The notes beneath the pieces are model-generated. The model had not been told where the DNA came from and searched no databases. It saw nothing but the letters and a program-made list of their open reading frames with translations. Position numbers and translations under genes: made by a program. From Ruminococcus sp. JC304 (GTDB lineage Bacteria; Bacillota; Clostridia; Lachnospirales; Lachnospiraceae), in NCBI GenBank assembly GCA_000285855.2, contig HE978651.1, forward strand, positions 1,921,084-1,957,320: DNA of 36,237 nucleotides. Reading direction: 5' to 3'. Numbering within the stretch: position 1 is the stretch's first letter; each line of letters opens with the position of its first letter. Positions 15,326-22,754 of this stretch are shown piece after piece.

Positions 15326-16588
15326 CTATTTTCTGCTGCCTCTGGTTTTCTTAATATTCAAAACCAGGTGTCTCGGCATACCATTTACCATAATAGGCTG
15401 ATAATCTCCCTGGATCAGTGGTTTGATGTAATCCACAAAATCTTTGGTTACATTTGTAGCATCTTTATTCATCCATTCTCTCGGAACAAGTTTCTCCTCA
15501 TTTGCGATTCTGTGTACATCGTAGATACCTGTAGCTGCCATGTACGGATCATCGGAAACACGATCGATAACAACCATCTTGCCTGTATCTCCTTCGTCAG
15601 CAGCCTTTACTGCAGCACCGCCTACCATAAATGCTTCATCAATATCTACTCTGGATGCCATATGAGAAGCACTTCTCTGCAGTGTGGAAAGCTCTACTGC
15701 TCTTGTCTTACAACCACATTCTGCTGCCAGAAAGTTTGCCAGATAAGTGGCTGTTCCCTGAAGCTGTTTATGTCCGAATGCATCCACATAGTCTCCCACG
15801 CTTCCAAGCTCACATACATATCTTCCGTCTGCCAGCTTGATTCCCTCGGAAACTGCGATTACAATAGATGCTTTTTTATTCAAAAGTTCTTTTACCTTTA
15901 CCAGGAATTTGTCAACATCAAAAGGAACTTCCGGCAGATAGATCAGATCCGGTCCGTCACAATCCTCGGATTTTGCCAGTGCTGTGGCACCTGTAAGCCA
16001 TCCGGCATTACGTCCCATAATTTCCATGATCGTGATCATATTTTTCTTATAGGTAAGTCCCAGTGCATCGCGGATCACTTCTTTTGTGGATGCGCCGATA
16101 TATTTGGCTGCACTTCCGAATCCGGGTGTATGGTCTGTCAGCGCCAGGTCATTGTCGATTGTTTTCGGAACACCCAGGAATTTCTGGGTCTGCCCTGTAA
16201 GGATTGCATAATCGGACAGCTTTTTGATGGTATCCATGGAATCATTTCCGCCGATATAGATAAATGCGTAAATATCCAGTTTATTCAAAATTTCGAAGAT
16301 TTTCTCATAGATTGCTTTATCTTCATGAATCTCAGGAAGTTTGTAGCGGCAGGAGCCTAAGAATGCAGATGGTGTACGCTTCAGAAGCTCAATATCCAGT
16401 TCTGAATGTATCTGTGTGGAAAGATCAATATACTGTTCATCCAGAAGTCCCTGGATTCCGTGAAGCATGCCATATACTTTATCAAATCCACGCTCAATAG
16501 CATTTTTATATACTCCTGCAAGACTTGAATTGATAACTGCTGTAGGACCTCCGGATTGTCCAACAATGATATTTCTTTTTTTCGCCAT
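15326..16588 (-). CDS. pfp: PPi-dependent 6-phosphofructokinase
   Basis: Phosphorylates fructose 6-phosphate, very probably with pyrophosphate in place of ATP. ATG 16588 follows AGGAGGT and gives 420 aa starting MAKKRNIIVGQSGGPTAVIN; an upstream ATG at 16690 lies in the promoter region and is rejected. The donor-site signature is GGNDS (113-117): Asp116 stands where ATP-using enzymes have Gly. It is joined by PKTIDND (141-147) with Lys142; both are established marks of the PPi-dependent type. MGRNAGW follows near 195. It lies upstream of ppdK in the same direction with its own promoter and no clear terminator between, so read-through into ppdK is possible. Confidence 0.93.
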   Translation of the reverse strand: MAKKRNIIVGQSGGPTAVINSSLAGVYKNAIERGFDKVYGMLHGIQGLLDEQYIDLSTQIHSELDIELLKRTPSAFLGSCRYKLPEIHEDKAIYEKIFEILNKLDIYAFIYIGGNDSMDTIKKLSDYAILTGQTQKFLGVPKTIDNDLALTDHTPGFGSAAKYIGASTKEVIRDALGLTYKKNMITIMEIMGRNAGWLTGATALAKSEDCDGPDLIYLPEVPFDVDKFLVKVKELLNKKASIVIAVSEGIKLADGRYVCELGSVGDYVDAFGHKQLQGTATYLANFLAAECGCKTRAVELSTLQRSASHMASRVDIDEAFMVGGAAVKAADEGDTGKMVVIDRVSDDPYMAATGIYDVHRIANEEKLVPREWMNKDATNVTKDFVDYIKPLIQGDYQPIMVNGMPRHLVLNIKKTRGSRK

Positions 16589-16661
16589 AATAATGACCTC
16601 CTGTTCTTTCGCCCCATTTCCGATGGTATTTTTGACGGTATGGGCTAGTGCATTTTGGTAG

Positions 16662-16690
16662 ATTGTAACAAATATATTCATTTTCGTCAA
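16662..16690 (-). promoter_or_regulatory. promoter of the phosphofructokinase gene
   Basis: On the minus strand TTGACG (16685-16690) and TACAAT (16662-16667) have a 17-nt spacer and lie 73 nt before the ATG. The leader contains a short GCCCAT...ATGGGGC stem whose meaning is unclear. Confidence 0.75.
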
Positions 16691-16814
16691 TATATTCTAT
16701 CATTTTATACATATTTCGTAATTCATTCCACATTATTTATCAGCAATAAGCACTGTAAGTTTCTGCATTTTTCAGCATTATTTTTGTAAATTTTATAATT
16801 CCGGCAGATTCTGT

Positions 16815-16843
16815 TTGTGCTTCCTGTTTTCCTGTGCTATACT
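16815..16843 (+). promoter_or_regulatory. promoter of the epimerase-like gene
   Basis: TTGTGC (16815-16820) and TATACT (16838-16843) are 17 nt apart. The 71-nt leader to the ATG contains GAATTG...CAATTC arms around 16853-16885, a possible small hairpin or operator. Confidence 0.55.
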
Positions 16844-16914
16844 TTTTTGTAGAATTGTGAGGTCAGCAAATCGCGGAGCAATTCGTGGATATCAAATTAA
16901 GGAGGATTTAAGAA

Positions 16915-17793
16915 ATGATTCATTCCATAGAAAATGATTATCTGAAAATTTCTGTAGACGACCATGGTGCTGAGCTCTGCAGTATCTATGACAAGATACA
17001 TAACAGAGAAGTTCTCTGGCAGGCAGACCCGGCTTACTGGAATCGCCACGCACCGATTCTTTTCCCAAATGTGGGACGTTTTTATAAAGACCATTACCGC
17101 ATTAACGACAGGGAATATCCTGCAAAGCAGCATGGATTTGCCAGAGACAGCGAATTCACCTGCCTGGATATGACAGCAGATTCCATCACCCATGTACTGA
17201 AGGCTTCCGATGCTACCATGGAAATTTATCCTTTTGATTTCGAATTAAAGGTTAAACATGTACTGGACAAAAATCAGGTCTGCGTCTGCTGGGAAGTAAC
17301 CAGCCACAGCGAGGAGCCCATGTACTTTACCATCGGCGGACATCCTGCTTTCAATGTGCCTGCAGAAGGTATCGGTTCCAAGGAAGAGTATCATCTTACC
17401 TTTGACGGTCAGGATTCCCTTTCTTATCTCCTGGTAGCTGACGATGCATCAGGAACTGCTGCTGCAGACAAGCTTTACACACTGGAACTGGATCACGGCA
17501 CCTGTCTCATTGATGCGCATATGTTTGACAAGGATGCTCTTATCTTTGATGAGCAGGTAGAAAAAGCCGGCTTTGCTTTCCCGGACGGTTCTCCTTATTT
17601 GGAACTGACCTGTCACGGATTTCCAAGCTTCGGCATCTGGTCTGTACCCGGTTCTTCCTTTGTGTGTCTGGAGCCATGGATTGGACGCTGTGATGACTCT
17701 GGATTTACCGGTGACCTGTCTGAGAAAAAATATATCAACATCCTGAATAAGGATGAAATTTTCAATGCATCTTACGAAATAAAAATTTATTAA
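16915..17793 (+). CDS. aldose 1-epimerase family protein (LacX-like)
   Basis: A galactose-mutarotase-fold enzyme of 292 aa, expected to interconvert alpha and beta anomers of a hexose or a related sugar in the cytoplasm. AAGGAGG precedes the ATG. Family landmarks are an early beta-sandwich start (MIHSIENDYLKISVDDHGAEL), KQHGFAR with His73, IGGHPAFNVP with His143 (the presumed acid), and LEPWIGRCD with Glu253 (the presumed base). The layout resembles the LacX subgroup more than classical GalM; the substrate cannot be told. It is a single gene with its own promoter, next to glycolytic genes. Confidence 0.85.
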   Translation: MIHSIENDYLKISVDDHGAELCSIYDKIHNREVLWQADPAYWNRHAPILFPNVGRFYKDHYRINDREYPAKQHGFARDSEFTCLDMTADSITHVLKASDATMEIYPFDFELKVKHVLDKNQVCVCWEVTSHSEEPMYFTIGGHPAFNVPAEGIGSKEEYHLTFDGQDSLSYLLVADDASGTAAADKLYTLELDHGTCLIDAHMFDKDALIFDEQVEKAGFAFPDGSPYLELTCHGFPSFGIWSVPGSSFVCLEPWIGRCDDSGFTGDLSEKKYINILNKDEIFNASYEIKIY

Positions 17794-17800
17794 TTTTTCT

Positions 17801-17830
17801 TCATTTATGCCCAAACCTGTGCTATAATGT
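17801..17830 (+). promoter_or_regulatory. promoter of the homocysteine methyltransferase-like gene
   Basis: TATAAT near 17823-17828 carries a TG extension (TGCTATAAT). TTCATT 17 nt upstream is a weak -35. It lies about 85 nt before the ATG at 17914. Confidence 0.55.
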
Positions 17831-17913
17831 CAAAATGATATTTACAATTGTAAAGCTTTAGCGCAACAGAATAATTGACAGATATCAAACCGACAACACA
17901 GGAGGAAATTCCC

Positions 17914-18786
17914 ATGACAAAAGAAGAATTTCAGAAACTGACACAGAATGTTGTACTGCTGGACGGAGCTACCGGTTCTAACCTTATGGCTGCCGGAATG
18001 CCGCGGGGAATCTGTACAGAGGCATGGATCATGGATCACAAAGAAATTCTGCAAAATCTGCAGAGGGCTTATGTGGAAGCAGGAAGTCAGATCGTATACG
18101 CGCCTACTTTCGGCGGAAACCGTTACAGTCTTGGGCTTCACGGACTTCAGGATAAGCTTGCAGAAATGAATCATGCACTTGTAAATATTTCCAGAGAAGC
18201 AGTAGGACATCAGGTTTATGTTGCAGGTGATATTACCACTACAGGCAAGATGATGGAGCCTGCCGGTGACCTTACCTATGAGATGGCCTACGAAGCATAC
18301 TGTGAACAGATCCAGGTTCTTGAAGATGCAGGTGTTGATCTGATCGCTGCGGAAACTATGATCAATATTGAAGAAACAATGGCTGCACTGGATGCTGCCG
18401 CATCTGTAAGTTCTCTTCCTGTAATGTGTACAATGACCGTAGAAGCTGACGGAAGCATTTTCAGCGGAGGAAATGCTGTGGAGGCTGCGATTTCCCTTGA
18501 GGGTGCAGGCGCTGCTGCAGTTGGTATCAACTGTTCTGTAGGTCCTGACCAGCTGGTATCCGTTGTCCGCAATATCAAAGAGAACGTATCTATTCCTGTT
18601 ATCGCCAAGCCAAACGCAGGTATGCCTGTAATTGACGACCAGGGCAACGCTGTTTACAACATGAATGCACAGAATTTCGCAGAACATATGAAAGTTCTGA
18701 TTGAAAATGGTGCATCTGTGATCGGAGGATGCTGCGGCACCACTCCGGACTTTATCCTTGAAATAAGTAAAATTCTCGGAAGATGA
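17914..18786 (+). CDS. homocysteine S-methyltransferase family protein
   Basis: A 290-aa zinc-dependent methyltransferase of the homocysteine S-methyltransferase (pfam02574) family. ATG 17914 follows AGGAGG by 8 nt; the frame is open further upstream to 17875 but without a site. Residues 14-21 read VLLDGATG, and the three zinc-ligand cysteines are Cys207 (GINCSVGP) and Cys273/Cys274 (GGCCGTTP). The length equals the N-terminal domain of MetH; cobalamin and folate domains are absent. It may work with a separate corrinoid partner or use S-methylmethionine; context does not decide. It ends at a strong bidirectional terminator. Confidence 0.88.
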   Translation: MTKEEFQKLTQNVVLLDGATGSNLMAAGMPRGICTEAWIMDHKEILQNLQRAYVEAGSQIVYAPTFGGNRYSLGLHGLQDKLAEMNHALVNISREAVGHQVYVAGDITTTGKMMEPAGDLTYEMAYEAYCEQIQVLEDAGVDLIAAETMINIEETMAALDAAASVSSLPVMCTMTVEADGSIFSGGNAVEAAISLEGAGAAAVGINCSVGPDQLVSVVRNIKENVSIPVIAKPNAGMPVIDDQGNAVYNMNAQNFAEHMKVLIENGASVIGGCCGTTPDFILEISKILGR

Positions 18787-18851
18787 TTATTTGCAGCCAG
18801 GCAGGTAAACAATAACATATCTGCACCTGGACAAATATTTTTTACTGCAAA

Positions 18852-18900
18852 AAAGCACATGACTTCAGAAGAAAAAAATCTTCTGTCGTGTGCTTTTTAT
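18852..18900. terminator. bidirectional terminator
   Basis: AAAGCACA (18852-18859) pairs with TGTGCTTT (18889-18896) and CAGAAGA (18866-18872) with TCTTCTG (18879-18885). T-runs follow on both strands. It ends the methyltransferase gene on the plus strand and the long alpha-galactosidase/pot operon on the minus strand. Confidence 0.88.
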
Positions 18901-18909
18901 TTATCAAAT

Positions 18910-20049
18910 CTATTTCACTTTTATTGCCTTCTTCGGGCACATCTCCTGACAGCAGAAACACCGGATACATTTTTTGTAATCGTACACAGGCGCTTTATTT
19001 TTTCCTTTCCGGAAATTCACTGCCTTTCCCGGAACCGGACAGCTCTGGACACAGATTCCACAGCGGACACACTTATCCGGTTCTATATAAGGCTTCTTCT
19101 GAAAAATATTTAAAGCTCCTGCCATTCTTGTCCAGATATTCTTGCGTACCTCTGTGCGGTCAACATGAAATTTACCATTTCCGTATCTCTTTACAGCCTC
19201 TGCCATGGAAATCTCTCCGTCTGGAGTTACCAGTGTAATCTCCTCTTCTTTCCAGGTTCCCAGCCCCATCTTTTCGCCATGATAATTGGTAGGTACCAAT
19301 TCCGGTTTCAGATGAACCAGTCTGGCAAAAACGCTGTCCAAAGCCACTGGATCTGTAGACATTAATATTACATTCATGGAAACAGGATCTCCGGATCCCG
19401 GTCCGTTTCCTTCCATGGCCACAATTCCATCCATCACATACAGCTTCGGTGCTACACACCGGTTCAGGTCGATCAGCATTCTTGCAAAGCTGTCGGCACT
19501 TGGATACTGGGTGTGTCCTTTGGCTTTATGAAGACCATAGACAAAGCCATAGCTGTTTTTCACAGCCCCGGTAATCCTCTCAAGTGCATGAGTTTTCATT
19601 TTGCTCAGGGAAATCACACAATCCTGCTCCAGCAGTTCCTTTGGCAGAAGAAATTCCTTTGCCTGGATTCCCTGAGGATAATCCACCTTGATTCCCTCTG
19701 TATAATCAATGGCCGGAATCTGATATTTTTCCAGATAAGTATCCATTCCGGTTCCACGGATCACTGATTTTGTGGTTCCATGGCCACAGGAGTCCGCAAG
19801 TACAATATTTTTGTATCCCTTTTCCCTGAGGATCCTGGCAAATGCCCCTACCACCACCGGATGTGTGATCACTGCCTTCTCCACTTCCGCCTTTTTCAGC
19901 AGATTAGGCTTCAGCAGGATTTTTTTATCCATAGGAATCAAGGACTCTATCCCGTCCACAAGAGAAAGGCCTTTCTTCAAAAGCGCATATATTTTCTCTT
20001 CGTCATATTCTGCGCAGGAAAGAAGCACTACCTTACTTTTTTTAATCAT
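18910..20049 (-). CDS. DUF362 protein with two 4Fe-4S clusters
   Basis: A 379-aa protein: an N-terminal DUF362 domain (about 1-290; ILLKPNLL near 44-51, VLADSCGHGT near 83-92, DGIVAMEGNGPGSGDP near 207-222) and a C-terminal bacterial ferredoxin domain. The cysteines fall in two clean C-x2-C-x2-C-x3-C-P sets: C327/330/333/337 and C361/364/367/371. Such proteins are presumed cytoplasmic electron-transfer or maturation proteins; no reaction is established. It is the last gene of the long minus-strand operon, starting 8 bp after the PTS enzyme I gene ends. Nothing in the context explains a redox partner. Confidence 0.9.
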   Translation of the reverse strand: MIKKSKVVLLSCAEYDEEKIYALLKKGLSLVDGIESLIPMDKKILLKPNLLKKAEVEKAVITHPVVVGAFARILREKGYKNIVLADSCGHGTTKSVIRGTGMDTYLEKYQIPAIDYTEGIKVDYPQGIQAKEFLLPKELLEQDCVISLSKMKTHALERITGAVKNSYGFVYGLHKAKGHTQYPSADSFARMLIDLNRCVAPKLYVMDGIVAMEGNGPGSGDPVSMNVILMSTDPVALDSVFARLVHLKPELVPTNYHGEKMGLGTWKEEEITLVTPDGEISMAEAVKRYGNGKFHVDRTEVRKNIWTRMAGALNIFQKKPYIEPDKCVRCGICVQSCPVPGKAVNFRKGKNKAPVYDYKKCIRCFCCQEMCPKKAIKVK

Positions 20050-20056
20050 TTTGCCC

Positions 20057-21685
20057 CTATCTCCTCATATCCGATAAGTCCACCTGGCGCAGGGCCCTGC
20101 GAACCGGCAGAATACATGCAGGCACTACAGAGAGACAGTCCACTCCCATTCTCAGGAATTCCTCTGTAAGGGCAGTGTCTGCTGCCAGCTCTCCGCAGAT
20201 ACATACTCGTTTGTTCTCTGCATGTCCTGCATCGATCACCATTTTTATCATTCGCAGAACTGCCGGATGATGATCATTATATTTCTTGCGAAGCAGAGGA
20301 TTCTGTCTGTCCATAGCCAAGGTATACTGGCTGAGGTCATTGGTTCCCAGGCTGAGAAAATCAACTCTTCTGGCCAGTTCTCTGCTGATCATTACTGCTG
20401 CCGGGGTCTCGATCATAATCCCCGTTCGGATATTCTTATAGGGAATTTCTCTCTCATCCAGCCCACGGGTAACCTCTTCAATCATAGCCTCGATCTCATC
20501 CATCTCTTCCTCAGAGCTGATCATGGGAAACATAATAGCCAGATTTCCATATGCACTTGCCCTGAAAATAGCCCGCAGCTGAGCCTTGAACATTTTTTTG
20601 CGGTCCAGACAAAGCCGTATTCCTCTGTTGCCCATGATGGGATTGGTCTCATCCGGAATATTCAGATATGCGGCCTGCTTATCTGCTCCCAGATCTGCAG
20701 TACGGATCACTGCCAGCCGGTTGCCCATAGTCTCTGCAATCTTTTTATATGCATGAAACAGCTCGTTCTCTCTGGGATAATTCTCCCTGCCCAGATACTG
20801 AAATTCACTTCGCAAAAGTCCAATTCCCGCTGCTCCGTAATACAATACACTGTTCAGGTCATCCATATTTCCGATATTAGCATATATTTCAACCCTCTTA
20901 CCATCTCTGGTAAGATCCGGTTTTTCCCTGAGCTTAAGAAGCTCCTCTCTTTCCTCCAGATCTGCCTGCCTGCGGATTTCATATTCCTTCTTGATTTCTT
21001 CGTCAGGATGAATATACAGGGAGCCTGTATAACCGTCCACGATTGCCAGCTGTCCGTCCCACTCCGTATCTGTATCAATTTCCACCAGAGCCGGAATATT
21101 CATGGTTTTTGCAAGAATGGCAGCGTGGGAGATATCGGAACCATGATGAGTTACAATGGCCAGTATTTTCTCCTTGTCCATCTCCATCAGTTCTGTAGGA
21201 GTAATACTTTCTGTTACAACGATCACCGGTTCCTCCCCCAGATCGATCCTGGGAGAAATCCCTCCCAGAATCCCGATAAGCCGTTCTGAGATCTCCCTGA
21301 TGTTGTCCAGCCTCTCTTTGATCGCCGGTTCTTCCAGATTGCGGAAGGTAGATATGATCTCATCTCTGGTAGTCATCACGGCATAGGCAGCATTTACCTT
21401 TTCATTCTGAATAATACTTTCAATTGCCCGCTGGAAGCTTTTTCCCTCCAGCAGGTTCTTTTGCTTCAGAAAAACCTCTGCCTGAGTTTCCTGCATAGAG
21501 CAGTTTTTCTCATATAATTCTTTCAGCTGGTCAATGACTCTGGTACGGGACTGCCGAAAAAGCTCCAGTTCTGCTTTTATATCTGTAATTTCATACTGCC
21601 GTATCTGATATTCACTTTTGTGATAATAAAGTATCTTACCTATGGCAATTCCGGAAAAAGCCACAGTGCCTTTGTAAATATCCAT
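20057..21685 (-). CDS. ptsI: PTS enzyme I (phosphoenolpyruvate-protein phosphotransferase)
   Basis: Takes the phosphoryl group from PEP onto its own His and hands it to HPr. The start at 21685 (MDIYKGTVAFSGIAIGKILY) follows GGAGAG; an upstream ATG at 21745 would overlap the PotD gene. The 542-aa chain is slightly shorter than classical enzyme I. It keeps GSDISHAAILAK with phospho-His187, GNRGIRLCLDRKKMF in the PEP barrel, and CGELAADTALTEEFL with the conserved Cys near 495. No HPr or EII gene is nearby. It sits 10 bp after potD and before a DUF362 gene, an odd operon for an enzyme I, so it may be a second copy with a special role. Confidence 0.9.
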   Translation of the reverse strand: MDIYKGTVAFSGIAIGKILYYHKSEYQIRQYEITDIKAELELFRQSRTRVIDQLKELYEKNCSMQETQAEVFLKQKNLLEGKSFQRAIESIIQNEKVNAAYAVMTTRDEIISTFRNLEEPAIKERLDNIREISERLIGILGGISPRIDLGEEPVIVVTESITPTELMEMDKEKILAIVTHHGSDISHAAILAKTMNIPALVEIDTDTEWDGQLAIVDGYTGSLYIHPDEEIKKEYEIRRQADLEEREELLKLREKPDLTRDGKRVEIYANIGNMDDLNSVLYYGAAGIGLLRSEFQYLGRENYPRENELFHAYKKIAETMGNRLAVIRTADLGADKQAAYLNIPDETNPIMGNRGIRLCLDRKKMFKAQLRAIFRASAYGNLAIMFPMISSEEEMDEIEAMIEEVTRGLDEREIPYKNIRTGIMIETPAAVMISRELARRVDFLSLGTNDLSQYTLAMDRQNPLLRKKYNDHHPAVLRMIKMVIDAGHAENKRVCICGELAADTALTEEFLRMGVDCLSVVPACILPVRRALRQVDLSDMRR

Positions 21686-21695
21686 TTTTCTCTCC

Positions 21696-22730
21696 TTAGT
21701 CGCAGGCAGCCTTAAATTCTGTCCAGTTTTTCTGATACTGTTCATCTGCTTCCTGACTTACATTTTGGATAATCTCGCCTTTCTCCACGTTGTCCGGTAC
21801 TACCAGATCCGGATTCACCAGTTCATCTGCAGCCTTATTGGTATTATAAAAGCCTATGTAATCCATACACTTGGCTGCAACCTCAGGCTCCATAATATAA
21901 TCCATAAAGGAATAAGCTGCCTCCTTATCCGGTGCCTGGCTGGGGATAAACATTCCCATAATTCCAAACCCAAGCCCTTCTTCAGGATAAACCACCTTCA
22001 GATCCGTATTCTCAGCCAGGGCAGCCGTTACCTGGGAAGTATACAGAAATGCCACACTTGCCTCACCGTTGAGCAAAGCATTCTGCGTGTTATCATCCTG
22101 GATCAGACGCACATTGGGGGCCAGCTCAAGAAGCTTTTCCCCAGTCTTTTTGATGGTGTCAACATCCTCCTCATTCATGCTCTCTCCCATGGAAAGCTGA
22201 GTGATACCATTGATCACACGATAGTTGGCTGTCAGCGCAATACTGTCCTCCAAAGAGGAATCCCACAGATCCTTATAACCTTTAATCTCTATATCTACCT
22301 GATCAGCGTCATAGACAATCAACGGAATTCCTGCACCATAGGGAACTGTATATTCATCATCCGGATCATAAAACTGGCCCTGATATAAGGAATTAATATT
22401 TCCGATATTTTCCAGTGATTTTTTATCAAGCTTTTCTACAAGCCCCTCTTTAATAGCTGTTTCCAGTATATAGTCATCGGCGATCACAATATCATAATCG
22501 CCCCCTTTTGCCATAGCAAGCTTCTCAAGCATGGTTTCATCTGTATCAAAATTGGAATAGATTACCTTCACGCCTGTCTCTTTCTCAAAATCATCCAGAA
22601 CTTCCTGGGGAAACATTCCCTCCCAGGTAAAAAGAACAATCTCCTTGTCATCTCCCGCACTTTTAAATCCTGTCAATGTACTTCCTGTCACTAATGCGCA
22701 CAAAAGAACCGCCAGTATTCTTTTCTTCAT
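21696..22730 (-). CDS. potD: spermidine/putrescine-binding protein, lipobox Cys missing
   Basis: Extracytoplasmic substrate-binding protein of a polyamine-type ABC importer, 344 aa, AAAGGAG before the ATG. A signal peptide (MKKRILAVLLCALVTGSTLT) leads to G-F-K-S, where a Gram-positive lipoprotein would have G-C. Codon 22 is TTT (22665-22667); TGT would restore the lipobox. The mature part starts KEIVLFTWEGMFPQEVL, the PotD type, with GGDYDIVIADDYILETAI near 76-93 and NALLNGEASVAFLYTSQV near 203-220. As written it may be secreted freely or stay as an uncleaved membrane anchor. It is the only stand-alone binding protein for two transporter sets. Confidence 0.88.
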   Translation of the reverse strand: MKKRILAVLLCALVTGSTLTGFKSAGDDKEIVLFTWEGMFPQEVLDDFEKETGVKVIYSNFDTDETMLEKLAMAKGGDYDIVIADDYILETAIKEGLVEKLDKKSLENIGNINSLYQGQFYDPDDEYTVPYGAGIPLIVYDADQVDIEIKGYKDLWDSSLEDSIALTANYRVINGITQLSMGESMNEEDVDTIKKTGEKLLELAPNVRLIQDDNTQNALLNGEASVAFLYTSQVTAALAENTDLKVVYPEEGLGFGIMGMFIPSQAPDKEAAYSFMDYIMEPEVAAKCMDYIGFYNTNKAADELVNPDLVVPDNVEKGEIIQNVSQEADEQYQKNWTEFKAACD

Positions 22731-22754
22731 GTCAATCTCCTTTCAGATTTATGA

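Noticed and set aside
15368-16360. Plus-strand open frame of 330 codons opposite the phosphofructokinase gene
   Set aside because: Antisense shadow with abnormal Cys/His/Ile content; the minus-strand gene explains the region.
17842-18687. Minus-strand open frame opposite the homocysteine methyltransferase gene
   Set aside because: Shadow frame, Cys/His-rich, with no recognisable protein features.
20222-21289. Plus-strand open frame of 355 codons opposite ptsI
   Set aside because: Antisense shadow; the enzyme I motifs on the minus strand are unambiguous.
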